The notes beneath the pieces are model-generated. The model was not told the DNA's origin. It did no database searches and was given only the letters and a program-made list of their open reading frames with translations. This document shows, in pieces, positions 12,189-22,135 of a stretch of 64,000 nucleotides of DNA. Source of the DNA: Skeletonema tropicum (lineage: Eukaryota > Bacillariophyta > Thalassiosirophyceae > Thalassiosirales > Thalassiosiraceae); contig CM074145.1 in assembly GCA_037178625.1 (NCBI GenBank), forward strand, positions 1,488,001 to 1,552,000, in the 5' to 3' direction. The position numbers were made by a program, and so were the translations under genes. Position 1 is the stretch's first letter; each line of letters opens with the position of its first letter.

Positions 12189-12697
12189 TTCGAAAATCAG
12201 ATCAAAGATACCTGAGATTGCCGCTCATCTTCAGCTTCAGCTGCGTGCGCCTTAGTACTGCTTTATCTCTTCTCTTTTACTCGCACACGGTGCACCCTAA
12301 GTTCCCAGATTTTTTTTTCAGGCGCTCGCGGGTCCCTCCCCGACGCGCCGGTCTTTCGACGCCATCGGCGTAATTCACAGGGGGGGGGTAGGCGATTCGA
12401 ACCAGCTTTACGAGTACTATCTCATTTGTCGACCGTATTGGGGATGGGCGATAATTCCAATTCCCTGCACACAGAAATGCATGTGAGCATATCCACTCAC
12501 TGTTTACTTCGCAAATAAATTGGCCATCAGCCAAGAGCACCTTCAAATGCATATCTCGACGAAGATATACGCTTTCAATACCTACCCAGCACAGTGTACA
12601 CTCACATAATAGTCGTATCTTGGGACTATGTAGCATTTAAACCACTTCCCTGAAATCTAACTAAAATCTCTGACAAAATCGTGAAAAATCGAGTTAT

Positions 12698-13327
12698 TTA
12701 GGTTGTAGGCACAATGAGCCTGCTTAGCCCCATGGGGGTGCCCGCTGTGGAAAGGTCAAATACTGTTAAAGAATGGAGCAACCATCGGGGCTGCATCCGA
12801 CAACTTTGCTCGAATTTGAATGCACACAAAAGAACGTAATCAGGTCGGTAGCGAATCAAGTTGAACGCTGTTTCTATCGTGCATTCTGTTGTTGCGAACG
12901 CCAATACTTCAGGCAAAAGCTTATAAGGGACGCCACCCGACTGGCCCGACGAAATTGACGGGAGAAGACCAATCAATGCTCCAGTCTCTTCATCTCTTTG
13001 CAAGTGTATTGGAATGGCTGTGGGTGATACAATTGAGTCGTTCTCGTCATGATTCGACTCGATGATATTATATAATTCAATGATAGGCTGATAGAAGGAA
13101 TTGAACCCAAGTAGCCTAGACAAATTGTTGTTTTGTCCATGTACTTCATTTCCAACAGGTAGAGTTAGTCTTCTGAACCGATGATTTACTCCTCTTTTGA
13201 TATTCTCAGTGTCAAAACAAGACATAGCATGTATCAAAGTATTCGAATGCACGTCAGATACACCATTATAAAATAGATCAGTTTCTGTACCATCCGCCCA
13301 TCTCCAACACCTCAAGCCTCCCTCCAT
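12698..13327 (-). CDS. Hypothetical protein (possible diatom ankyrin-like family)
   Basis: An ATG-started open frame of 209 residues on the minus strand. It begins right after the stop of the LRR pseudogene, with 5 bases between. There is no signal peptide or membrane helix. The segment LLPEVLAFATTECTIETAFNLIRY and the preceding HLQRDEETGALIGLLP resemble the degenerate helical repeats of an uncharacterised diatom family related to ankyrin repeats, but the match is by eye. Read-through or frame joining with the LRR copy is possible. Function is unknown. Confidence 0.4.
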   Translation of the reverse strand: MEGGLRCWRWADGTETDLFYNGVSDVHSNTLIHAMSCFDTENIKRGVNHRFRRLTLPVGNEVHGQNNNLSRLLGFNSFYQPIIELYNIIESNHDENDSIVSPTAIPIHLQRDEETGALIGLLPSISSGQSGGVPYKLLPEVLAFATTECTIETAFNLIRYRPDYVLLCAFKFEQSCRMQPRWLLHSLTVFDLSTAGTPMGLSRLIVPTT

Positions 13328-13332
13328 TTAGA

Positions 13333-14063
13333 TTAGCGGAATTCTTCTTCAAGACATTGCTGGTAATCCTTAATCAATCGCTCCATTTCTGTGTCACCGA
13401 GTGATTGGAGATTGTCGCTTACTTTCATAATCTTGATTACATCATTATGAAGCAGCCCTTCAAGCAACGCTACAACTCCATTGATACCCATCCCATTACC
13501 AGATATATTGAATTCTTCCAGAGTGTCGTTTGTATATTAATGCATCCTTAAAGGCTGCTGCCCCAGCGCTGATAAAATTGGAAGATAAATTTAATCGGTG
13601 CAGTGCAGTCCGAGATTTATTGCCACTGTATAATGCACGAGCAAGCTCTATACCCCCCTGCATACCAATTCGATTGTTGGATTAGATTTAAATATTGTAA
13701 CAGATTGTTGTTCGACAGGGCACTGCCCAACCGCGTAAGCACCTATGTCGCCCACGAATGGTGAAATTATTGTATCTTGCAATGCATCATCTTTTGCGCG
13801 TCGGCACTACCACCTCTGTGACATGATCCAACAGAAAAGTCCAAACCTAGCTGAAGATAGTCATCGTTACGTGCAATTCGTGGCACCCATGGATCAACAA
13901 CAGAAATTTTCTCTTGTGTTCGAGATAAAGATTCAGCGGTAATGTTGATGATTTCATGAACCAGTGGCAGTGTATCTGACTTGTTGTTCTCGGCCTGTTG
14001 ATTGCTCTTGTTCGAAGAGGATTTGCTGCCAGCGGCACTGCTACCGTCGACATTCTTTTGCAT
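13333..14063 (-). pseudogene. Leucine-rich-repeat (RNase-inhibitor type) protein, frameshifted
   Basis: Across three frames the minus strand encodes consecutive LRRs: LTRLGSALSNNNLLQYLNL, SNNRIGMQGGIELARALYSG, TALHRLNLSSNFISAGAAAF and TLEEFNISGNGMGINGVVAL. It then ends with a polar C-terminus and stop at 13333. The N-terminus from 14063 is Ser/Asn/Lys-rich (MQKNVDGSSAAGSKSSSNKS). At least three indels separate the blocks (near 13545, 13685 and 13735-13760). LRR_RI proteins of this type are common in diatoms and usually mediate protein binding. Given the number of breaks I call it a pseudogene, though base-call errors may account for some. Confidence 0.6.
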
Positions 14064-14142
14064 GATAATGAAGTGTAGTGATGCAGCAGGCCATTGCTGG
14101 TGTGGGGCGTTAGCTGGCGTTAGGTTTATTATGGCAGTTGTT

Positions 14143-14210
14143 TCGAGAGAGAGAGGCTATGTACGCTGCACACGCGTATTTCGCACACACCACTGCACAC
14201 ACCACTCAAA
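14143..14210. repeat. Dispersed repeat, inverted partial copy
   Basis: The sequence around GTACGCTGCACACGCGTATT (GAGAGAGGCT to CACCACTCAAATT) is the reverse complement of the right end of the repeat at 16627-16805. It is also related to 40633-40772. Confidence 0.65.
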
Positions 14211-15232
14211 TTGTAAGTGGTGACGTGGCAATTAACCAGCGTGTGCAATAATATATGTACTCCTATGAATTGTACTTCCCGACTTTCACGGCGAGGTGCT
14301 CCGAGCGAAATCCATCTCGCTCGCCGGCATCCACATCCAACTCACAACTTAGAACTGCCAACCATCACCATCACAACCACATGCCAGCCGCCTGCAGCCG
14401 CTTCAATACTTACCTTTTTCACCCGCCCTCCCCCCCCCAACAGTCTTACAGCAATCACGCCTTCGATGATGTCCGTCTATCTTTTCGTCCAAAGTACACG
14501 CACACAAAGAATCCGGGGGAATAGGTACGTAAAAAAAACTGATACACTTTTTCTTCATTTTCCACATCAACTCACATACTATATAATGTTATTTATTGCT
14601 CTTTCTCCCCATTACTTTCATTTCTTCTAATAGCTATTTATCATAATCTTATGAACCTATCACCGACGTTACTGATTGGAAATCAATTACATTGAAGGGG
14701 TCGTTGCTGATGCAGCGATTTGCTGGAAATCTGGAGAAATAATCTCTTTCTATTCCACGCACGAATAGAAATAGATAGCCACCGTACTACTTCAATTTTA
14801 CCTCTACACACGTCCCAACTAATACTATTTCAGGAACGCCATATCAACGGCGATCTTTGTTGAGGTCAAGCAATGGACGGAAGACTGTCTGTGCTCATCG
14901 ATAGGAAGTCAAGTTTGCTCGTTACAATATTTGCATGATCTTTGTCGTCAATAAGGTTGATCGATGCTCATTTTTGTCGTAATGGGGGGTAACCTTGGGG
15001 AAAGCTATAGCTACATCCATGTTTGGTTGTTTTTCTATGATGATTGTGTGCATCGACATCACAGCAATGGACGAGAGACTTTCCTACGAATATACTCCAT
15101 AGTACTCCATCGTTTGTTTCGAAAAACGAATGAATACATGCCATGGCGGCAGATCGGCGTCGAATGATCTGTATGATTTGAAAGTGATGATACAATATTT
15201 TTCAACTTAGATTGGGACGTTAATTACTTTAA
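14211..15232. other. Intergenic region
   Basis: Low-complexity C-rich and CAC-rich stretches (for example a CCCCCCCC run near 14430) and AT-rich sequence. Short open frames on both strands lack domains. No RNA gene was recognised. Confidence 0.4.
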
Positions 15233-15727
15233 CGAGAGCGGCAATTGTTGAAGAAATTCAGCACAGAGTATGAAGATCTTCGATCTAGCTTGGAGGAGTT
15301 GCTGCATCAGCAGTGGAAACCTTTGACAAGTGCCAACGCCATTGCAAGATGGTGGCGCCGCTCTCAACTTGCGCTGAAGCAACGATCGGTAATCATAATT
15401 CAGCGGAATTTGTGCTCTGTCTTCTGCCGCATTCGTTTGCAGAGGGATCACATCGCATCTGCTGAAAGAGATCACGCAGCCAAATCCATTCAGATTTGGC
15501 GTCGGTACATTGTGCTTCAGCGCAAGAAACGTAAACAGGAGGCGGCCGCTCGTTCCAATCCACTTCGTGACAGGGGATTACCACTTCCACCACGGAGTAG
15601 GAGTACACTTCGTCCGCATAAACGTAGTGAGAAGGGGCGGCACAAGCAGTTGTTGAAACATGAGGAGGGGCTTTTGGCAAACTATTCAGGAACTTCAGCA
15701 GTCGGTGCATTCACTTCAGGAATCTAA
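15233..15727 (+). CDS. IQ-motif protein fragment, probably broken
   Basis: The frame is open from the stop at 15230 and has no ATG near its beginning, so the first exon is missing or the copy is 5' truncated. It encodes a helical segment (YEDLRSSLEELLHQQW), then two IQ-like calmodulin-binding motifs: IIIQRNLCSVFCRIRLQR (about nt 15390-15445) and AKSIQIWRRYIVLQRKKR (about 15480-15530). A basic Arg/Lys-rich stretch follows. The frame ends at TAA TAA (15725-15730) inside a 42-bp direct repeat. An alternative frame entered by dropping one G of the GGGG at about 15667 reads as heptad-rich QELQQSVHSLQESNKELQQS, then meets TAA at 15750. Calmodulin binding is inferred from the motifs; the intact gene structure cannot be settled. 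Confidence 0.45.
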   Translation, partial: RERQLLKKFSTEYEDLRSSLEELLHQQWKPLTSANAIARWWRRSQLALKQRSVIIIQRNLCSVFCRIRLQRDHIASAERDHAAKSIQIWRRYIVLQRKKRKQEAAARSNPLRDRGLPLPPRSRSTLRPHKRSEKGRHKQLLKHEEGLLANYSGTSAVGAFTSGI

Positions 15728-15771
15728 TAAGGAACTTCAGCAGTCGGTGTAATCTCATCAGGAATCAAACA
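15688..15771. repeat. Two tandem copies of a 42-bp unit
   Basis: AGGAACTTCAGCAGTCGGTG starts at 15688 and again at 15730. The following bases also match (TCACTTCAGGAATC versus CTCATCAGGAATC). The repeat lies at the end of the IQ-motif frame and is where the frame terminates. Confidence 0.75.
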
Positions 15772-16346
15772 ATTCTTTGCAGGAGAATTTGGAGTCTCTT
15801 CTTCGGCAACCGAGAGAAAGGATGATAAGCTGCCTTGCAGCAAATCATCTGAATCGAGCAACAATGGAATCATTAAACAGTCAGTTCTTCATGACCCCAG
15901 TGAATTGAACTGCAGAGGAAACGTAATTTGGACAACTCTCCACGAATCTAGTGTTAGTGGATTGAGTAGCAGAGAAAAAACGTATTGGAAAATTCTCATC
16001 AGCACGGTGGTGAAAATCTTCACCATCATGATGCCACCCCGCCCCCCACAAAAAGTCATAGGCATAGGGGCCGTTCTTTCAAGTGAATCGAGTGGCAGAG
16101 AAAATGTGTTGGACGACTCTCTGCACCAAAGCAGTGGGCTTGTCCGCAGCAAAGAAGCACCAATTTCTTCTTCCAGGGGGTAAATCCAGTCGTCGTAGTA
16201 GAAGACGCCGCCGCCGCCGCCGTTCCAAGCGATGGAAACGAATTAATCGTACTCTTAGAAATAAGGGTGCAACGTTAGCAATCAGTGACATCCCTCCCCC
16301 GGGTGGCCTGATTTGCTACCCATGTCTACCTTTTGCGACAAGATGA
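15772..16346 (+). other. Possible coding remnant with internal repeats and an Arg-rich tract
   Basis: The frame that stops at 15730 is open again to 16183 (Ser-rich, with REKTYWK and RENVLDD in imperfectly repeated blocks near 15905-15985 and 16081-16140). Another frame carries a run of about 14 basic residues encoded by CGC/CGT triplets (16192-16245). It may be the C-terminal part of the IQ-motif gene. I recognise no domain. Confidence 0.25.
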
Positions 16347-16626
16347 AACGACAACATCAACTGGCATCTGAGATCCTGGGGGGTGGCAGAATATCTGTAC
16401 TGTTACGTAGATAGCTCACCTAAATCATAGGCTCACTTCTCAACTTCTCTTTATCTTCTCTATCTCCATCACCTATACCATTGTGGAGACTGAGATTCTA
16501 TTTGGGCTCAGATCTTCACGTGAAACAAAAAAGTAGTAAGGTAGAAAAATGAAAGATAGAGGCTTCGTTCAAAAATTTTAAGTTTCATGTGCGAAATAAA
16601 AGGAGAGTTTGTGTCTTGGTCCTTGG

Positions 16627-16805
16627 GGTAAAGAAAGGGGTCTTGCCCCAAGAAAAAATCTGCCCTTGTTTTGCCCTCCAAAAACAAAAGCTACGTATTG
16701 CCACGTCATACATGACGTGGCACTTCCAATTCGAGTGGTGTGTGCAGTGGTGTGTGTGAAATACGCGTGTGCAGCGTACATACTTAGCCTCTCTCAATCG
16801 CAGGG
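16627..16805. repeat. Dispersed repeat, copy 1
   Basis: From TAAAGAAAGGGGTCTTGCCC through CAATTCGAGTG and AAATACGCGTGTGCAGCGTA this is nearly identical to 40633-40772. This copy has an extra CAGTGGTGTG. No terminal repeats or coding sequence were seen, so the element class is undetermined. It lies about 110 bp upstream of the MYND gene at 16914. Confidence 0.75.
16701..16720. promoter_or_regulatory. CRE-like palindrome upstream of the MYND gene
   Basis: CCACGTCATACATGACGTGG has 9-bp arms around a 2-base centre and contains ACGTCA and TGACGT. These cores are known as CO2/cAMP-responsive elements in a Phaeodactylum carbonic anhydrase promoter. It is part of the dispersed repeat, so a role in the downstream gene is only a possibility. 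Confidence 0.25.
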
Positions 16806-16913
16806 CTGAATGTTTAATGTTTGGCGTCATTTTCGGCGTTGCTCTCTCTAGAGTTGCTTTCATCTAAGGCGTTTGGCCTTGTGTTGTGTTGATGCATGCG
16901 TTGTGTTGCTGCA

Positions 16914-18555
16914 ATGGATGATGAAAACAAGGCAGTAGGATGTTGTGCCGTCTGCGGCAAAAGCGGAAGTATCAAGATCTGCACAAGATGTCGAGATGTG
17001 CATTATTGCTCCATCGAATGTCAGAAAATCCAATGGCCTAAGCACAAATTGACGTGCAAGCTCAGTAAGTTACTTTTTTTTCATTTTTCTTCTTGCTATG
17101 AGGTGCTGTTTCATGACTCATATTGCATGCATTACATTTCATATATTTAGACTACTGGCGTGAAACAATTGACGCAATAGACCGTAGTATTGAAGACGAG
17201 GTGCTAGCTCCACATGAAGTGAAAACGCTGAAGCTGAAGTTGCAATGTCTCGTAGGCTCCGTGAATAATCATGAGCCGTTGGATAAAAGCTTGCCTGATA
17301 TTTTTTGTATGTTTGCCCTTGCAAACTTGTTTTTTCTGAAAGTAGGGGTGTGTTTGTTCAGACGAAAAATAGTGCAGAGCCCAAGTTTGGATATGTCAAG
17401 TCAAATGGATCAATCGATGGTATGGGCAGTGTCGATATGCATGCTATGGAACGTTTATGGCAAAAGAAACGGGCTCAAAAGTTTGAGGTTCAACTAGTTA
17501 CTGACGATGGAAAGGACGGTGAAATTGTTTCGGTAGAGGCACATCAACTAAGGATGGTTCCCATTAGAGACGAGAGGCATTCAAAGTATTCAATGATGTC
17601 TGAGGACACACCGATCGGAGTTGATCCTGATGAATTTGTGTTCAATAACGACTCACTCCCTGAAGGGGTTTCCTGGCAGTACTTAGAAGGAGATGAGTGG
17701 ATCAACTACTATCCATTTGGCTTGTCCTGTCGGATTGAGTCTCTGTATAGTTGCAATTCGCCGCACTATTTGTACACGCCTGGCAACCCGCACACGTCTG
17801 GCCAATATGTATACTCAGCTGTTATGGGGCAAGAAGTCGGTAATGCAAAGTGTGCCTTTTTTCACCACACTTCGACACGGCAAATCATCTTTGAGGTGTC
17901 GAACCGTGGAGTTTGGGTAAGGACAAATCACAACCAAACTGATAACTTTACTGAAAGGGACCTTTATACTGGTATGACAAGCAGGGTGAGAAGAGTAGGG
18001 GGGGAGCCTCGTGCTGGTGGCGAGAGTGAGTATGGAAGTAAGGAACAAAGTAGGTCAATTTTCGAATCAGGTATGGTTGATTGGACAGATTGCAAACAGA
18101 AATGCGGCTTATGTGGTAAGACCGATGGTCCTTTTACCGTGACTGATTGTTGTGGTGCTACTATTTGTGACACGGAAGATCAGTATCAAATCAATTCTTA
18201 TGAAAGAGAAGGCCAATGTGTCCGAAATCATCGCTTGCAAAGTGTCTGTGGTTTTCATAACTCTGAGGGCCACGGTGGGGACTGGAAAATGTGTAAAGAT
18301 TGCGGGGATTTCTTTCATCCCTACGACTATGCAGTTAAGGCCACATCTCAGGCTGTTGCGGGGACAGGAAGGAAATACAACTTCGATGACAATGTGCGCT
18401 CTGACGTTCACCCCGCTGATGTTCCATTTCCAACATGTCATAAATGCGAAGCATTTGTTAACACAACTGAAGAGAGCCTGCGCACCCTCTCCATGCGAAA
18501 GAGTTTCAGTGGTGGAAAAGCTACCTGCTCCGGGTGTGGTGGTACAGTGGAATAG
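16914..18555 (+). CDS. MYND zinc-finger protein with C-terminal Cys/His-rich domain
   Basis: The start is ATG 16914; an in-frame ATG at 16896 is also possible. Exon 1 ends at 17064 (GTAAGT) and exon 2 starts at 17151 after ATTTAG. Residues 7-50 form a complete MYND finger (CAVCGKSGSIKICTRCRDVH, then YCSIECQKIQW and H-x3-C). The reading frame changes near 17330-17345: six T's are present where seven would give NLFFSESRGVFVQTK, so an indel at a T-run is the simplest explanation (an intron there would be only about 35 nt). The C-terminal third has C-x2-C pairs and the block TDCCGATICDTEDQY ... CVRNHRLQSVCGFHNSEGH. I recognise this as a Cys/His-rich domain in uncharacterised bacterial and eukaryotic proteins. 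It probably binds zinc; its role is unknown. Confidence 0.7.
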
Positions 18556-18556
18556 G

Positions 18557-19084
18557 TCGAACTGTCCCCCCCAACTTTGCCTGTCCCCCCCCTCAAAATC
18601 TCAGCCTAGTGCTGAAGTTTTGTCCCCCCCTCACTGGCCCAGTAGGGGTCTTTGTAGGTAATACTCATAGGAACCATTAAAAACATGTACATATTGTATC
18701 GAGAACTTATTTCTCTTCCCTATGGGAAGTAGCATGGGAAGTAGCAGTACAGGGAGCTCCATGTTGCATACAGCATTGCCTACACATTTTGTTTGCACAT
18801 ATCTTGTTCCCTGCACGATGGTTGAAATTAAATTTTTTATTGCCTCCGCTCTACCGGTGGTGATGATGGGAGAGAGCAGTAGTTCAACCAAATTCATCTA
18901 ATTCATTTATGCACAAGATGCAGCTACAGCACGCACATGACATCATGTACTCATCGATTGCGATGCTGTTCCGCTCCGCACGAGGGGTGGCTGCCAATGT
19001 GGAATGATGGGTTGACGATTTTGGACTGTCCCCCCTGGATCTCAGGCTAGCCAAAACTTTTGTCCCCCGGGGGGGACAGTTCGA
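18557..19084. mobile_element. G/C-run MITE with terminal inverted repeats
   Basis: TCGAACTGTCCCCCCC at 18557-18572 is the exact inverted repeat of GGGGGGGACAGTTCGA at 19069-19084, bounding 528 bp. Internal copies of a module (C-run, AAAGTTTTGGCTAG-like core, C-run) lie near both ends. TAG flanks both sides (18553-18555, 19085-19087), a possible 3-bp duplication. The left one is the stop codon of the MYND gene. No transposase is encoded. Confidence 0.65.
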
Positions 19085-19349
19085 TAGCTTATATTTACTC
19101 TTCGTTGGACTCGACTCGCGCGCGCTCAGAGACTTGTGAATGCATATTTTCTATCCTCGGAGCCATGAGACCTTCCCCCTCCTTCCCTCGGGTGTCAAAA
19201 TCTTTGGCGTCATTGACGAATCGAAAAATTCTTCACGATATGATGCCATCACACTTTTCTCAGGGCAGTGTTCAGCGTTGGTTGACACTGAAGACTTAGC
19301 AATAAATAGACAATACTTCACCAGCCGCCAGCAGTAACTCAATAACACC

Positions 19350-20475
19350 ATGTTGTCTTCCATTCGTCCATTAATAGCTCGTCAATCATCAAGACCTGCT
19401 CCTGCTTCGGTATTGAACTCATTTCACAATCTAAAGCGATCCCAATCGACGCTAGTTGTCGCAGAACCATCCACCGACGATTCATTGGCACCAGCAACTC
19501 TATCTGCTATTTCGGCCGCCACCAAGCTGCATTCGGGTCCAATATCCCTCCTCACATTCTCTTTCAGCACGGCTAGTGTCCCCTCGTCTGTATCATCAGT
19601 CATTCAAGCGAACAGCGAATCTGGATCGAATTTACTTGCCGAGACGGTCACGAATGCGGTAGTGGCAGCGAATGAGAAGCATGGGTATAGTCATATCATT
19701 GCGCCGGGGACCAAGTTTGGAGCAAATTATTTGGGCAGAGCGGGTGCTCAATTGGGAGTTAGTCCTATATCAGATGTAGTCGATGTACTTGCAGAAGGTG
19801 GGTTCTTATTCTTATGAAAACTTATTGTTTATCTACGAATTCTAGAGTTGCGGTAGAGAAATCGATTTCGCTAACAAGTCAATGCAATTGTCTCTTCGGT
19901 TTGTAGACACATTTGTCCGCCCACTCTATGCAGGAAACGCCTTGGCCAAAGTCATCTCAAAGAGTTCTCCGCTCAAACTCATATCCATCCGACCAACAGC
20001 ATTTGACAAGGCAGAAGCCGACAGTACTGTAGAAACGGAGTCACTTGACGTACCTGCAAATGAACTCACAGAATGGTTATTGGAATCAGTATCAAAATCA
20101 GAACGTCCAGATCTTGGTTCTGCACCTGTTGTTATCAGTGGAGGACGTGGTATGAAAAATGGCGAAAACTTTGCCCTCTTGGAGGCTTTGGCAGATAAAT
20201 TAGGTGGAGCCGTGGGAGCATCGCGTGCTGCAGTTGATGCTGGCTTTGTTCCGAATGATTTGCAGGTCGGACAAACAGGTAAAGTGGTTGCTCCAGATTT
20301 GTATATTGCGGTGGGCATTTCGGGAGCTATTCAACATTTGAGTGGAATGAAAGATTCAAAAACAATTGTTGCAATTAACAAAGATGGAGAGGCACCTATT
20401 TTCCAGGTTGCTGATTATGGTTTGGTTGCTGATTTGTTTGATGTTGTGCCAGAGTTGACAGAAAAGCTTCCATAG
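19350..20475 (+). CDS. ETFA: Electron transfer flavoprotein alpha subunit, mitochondrial
   Basis: ATG 19350 opens exon 1 (to 19797, donor GTGGGT). Exon 2 runs 19907-20475 after TTTGTAG. The 109-nt intron splits a Gly/Asp codon and restores [14 protein letters not shown], a family hallmark. The protein is 338 residues, normal for ETF alpha. Its N-terminus (about 35 residues, Ser/Arg-rich, no acidic residues) looks like a mitochondrial presequence. The C-terminal FAD domain is complete: [49 protein letters not shown] and [20 protein letters not shown]. With ETF beta it passes electrons from acyl-CoA and other dehydrogenases to ETF-ubiquinone oxidoreductase. It converges with the INSIG-like gene, 71 bp away. 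Confidence 0.95.
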
Positions 20476-20546
20476 ATTTTTACAGTATTTGATTTAGATA
20501 TAGTTGCGTGTTGAAGTGAGTGACATGATTCTATGATACAAGTTCG

Positions 20547-21383
20547 TCACTTCCTTTCCTCCATGCTGTAAAAATACCTTCCAAGTGCAATAGCATCCAG
20601 TGTAACTGCAAAGTAGCAAGGCCCCGTAATACCTGATAGCGTTAAATCTCTGTAGTTGTCTCCAAGCACGCCAGTTAGCAATCCTTCCACAGCAGCACTA
20701 GGCTGAATCATAGCTAATGGAGTGTAATCAGCAGCTTCTGGTATGTAATCCCAAATTCCTGCAGAAACAAATGGTAGTTCAGAAAGTGGACCTCCAAATG
20801 CAGTGATTGTTGCTGCGATCAGAGCAACAGGAGTACGATCTAATATAATCCACTGACATGCATCTGCCAGAGTCATCAGTTGTAATTTTATTCCTGCATC
20901 CATATTGAATACGGCGGCACCTATCTCAAAGGAATCATGTGTCTGTAAGACCTCCGATAATTTGATTATTGCTGCTGTTGAACTCACTGCCAGAAAATCT
21001 TTGTTTCCAATTTCATTTGAATTGCTTCTGCCGTCGTTGTCTTCGTTGCCGCCAAGGTTGTTATCCAATCCCTCCTCATTTGGTAGAGGTAGAAACTCAA
21101 TAATGCGTGGTAAAATATAACCCAGTACAATATAAGCAAATGCCAGCAACGGAGGGACCACCCAGCTTGATGCCAACAAAGAGGATCGGCTGACGAAAAT
21201 GGTGACGGCAAAAGTTATCGGTGCTACATCATATTTCAAAAGACATTGGTTATGAAGGGAATCCACAATTGGCCCGACGACGAAGCCCGTTGTACCAAGC
21301 CGTAAGGCAGTGTTAACCAGTGGTAGGAGTGGCTGTTTTGATAGCGTCTTCATAGGACGATGTAGCTGATCTGAGAGGGCCAT
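20547..21383 (-). CDS. INSIG-like polytopic membrane protein
   Basis: A single-exon minus-strand frame of 278 residues from ATG 21383. Several hydrophobic helices are present. Two blocks match the insulin-induced gene family: SSWVVPPLLAFAYIVLGYI (residues about 72-90), corresponding to the INSIG W-V-P-P helix, and WIILDRTPVALIAATITAFG (about 186-205), corresponding to the W-x-F-D-R-(S/T) motif. The terminal GPCYFAVTLDAIALGRYF matches the family's GG...GR end. A polar Asn/Asp-rich insertion (about 100-128) separates the first and second halves. In animals and fungi INSIG holds sterol-sensing proteins in the ER and controls sterol synthesis. Sterol control here is inference from family. A related but distinct membrane family remains possible. 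Confidence 0.6.
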   Translation of the reverse strand: MALSDQLHRPMKTLSKQPLLPLVNTALRLGTTGFVVGPIVDSLHNQCLLKYDVAPITFAVTIFVSRSSLLASSWVVPPLLAFAYIVLGYILPRIIEFLPLPNEEGLDNNLGGNEDNDGRSNSNEIGNKDFLAVSSTAAIIKLSEVLQTHDSFEIGAAVFNMDAGIKLQLMTLADACQWIILDRTPVALIAATITAFGGPLSELPFVSAGIWDYIPEAADYTPLAMIQPSAAVEGLLTGVLGDNYRDLTLSGITGPCYFAVTLDAIALGRYFYSMEERK

Positions 21384-22135
21384 TGGAGCGAGCAGCGAGC
21401 TGGCTCATTAATTCTATTAGCACTAACGATAAGATAATATATGCAGAAAAAATTGGATGTGCTCATCCACGCTATGTATCCTTGGTTTTTGATAAAAGTT
21501 GATTTATTAATGATTTTAGCATACACCTTAAGGCACAATCTCCTGCTTCCTGCTTCCTGCTCGAGCTCCGAGCTCGCTCTAGCTAGCTAGCTCCGTCCTG
21601 CTCCGCTATTATCACGTGATGTTGACCCCGCCGCAACGACGAAGAGAGAGAAGACTTAATAGATGATTTGAAAGATTGATAAATAAATACTTATCGATGA
21701 TGACGGAGATACTTATGGGCTGATGGCTGGTGCATGTACATAATATGTATATTGCCACATCCTCTAGAGAGATTGTACTGTGCACTGTGCGTACTTGCCA
21801 GATACACACAAGCATATGACGCAATAGCAATAACCAGTACGATAGGTAACCTGACAGAGACAGAGAAGCTGGCAGTGTGCAGTGTATCAACAGCTCGTTA
21901 TCGCATAATAAGTATATCCTCGCAGCACAAAACAAAAACCGCGAAGGAAATTTGACTTCGTGATTCAAAACTTTTGTTGGAACTCAGACTGCAAGCAATA
22001 CAGAATACAACATTATGATAGCTCACAAACTAAACTAGAATTTAAAGCTGCGATGAGATTGAGTTCTTTCACATGTAGTTACCTAATTATTGAAGCTTCA
22101 TTGCCTATGGTTACACAACCTGCTGGCAGGATTGT
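21384..22135. other. Intergenic region between two minus-strand genes
   Basis: Contains the INSIG-like promoter side and the 3' side of the large secreted-protein gene. A short repeat-rich patch near 21540-21605 (CTGCTTC repeats and AGCTAGCTAGCT) is the only structure seen. Confidence 0.4.

Noticed and set aside
12277..12636. 119-residue minus-strand frame
   Set aside because: It runs through a poly-G tract and low-complexity sequence and has no domain or neighbour support.
15889..16152. Minus-strand 87-residue frame opposite the repeats near 16 kb
   Set aside because: It is the complement of repeated Ser-rich plus-strand sequence and has no domain of its own.
17307..17345. Mini-intron in the second MYND gene
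   Set aside because: The GTATGT donor at 17307 does not give the right phase with any nearby AG, and the usable combination would be about 35 nt. A one-base T-run indel explains the frame change better.
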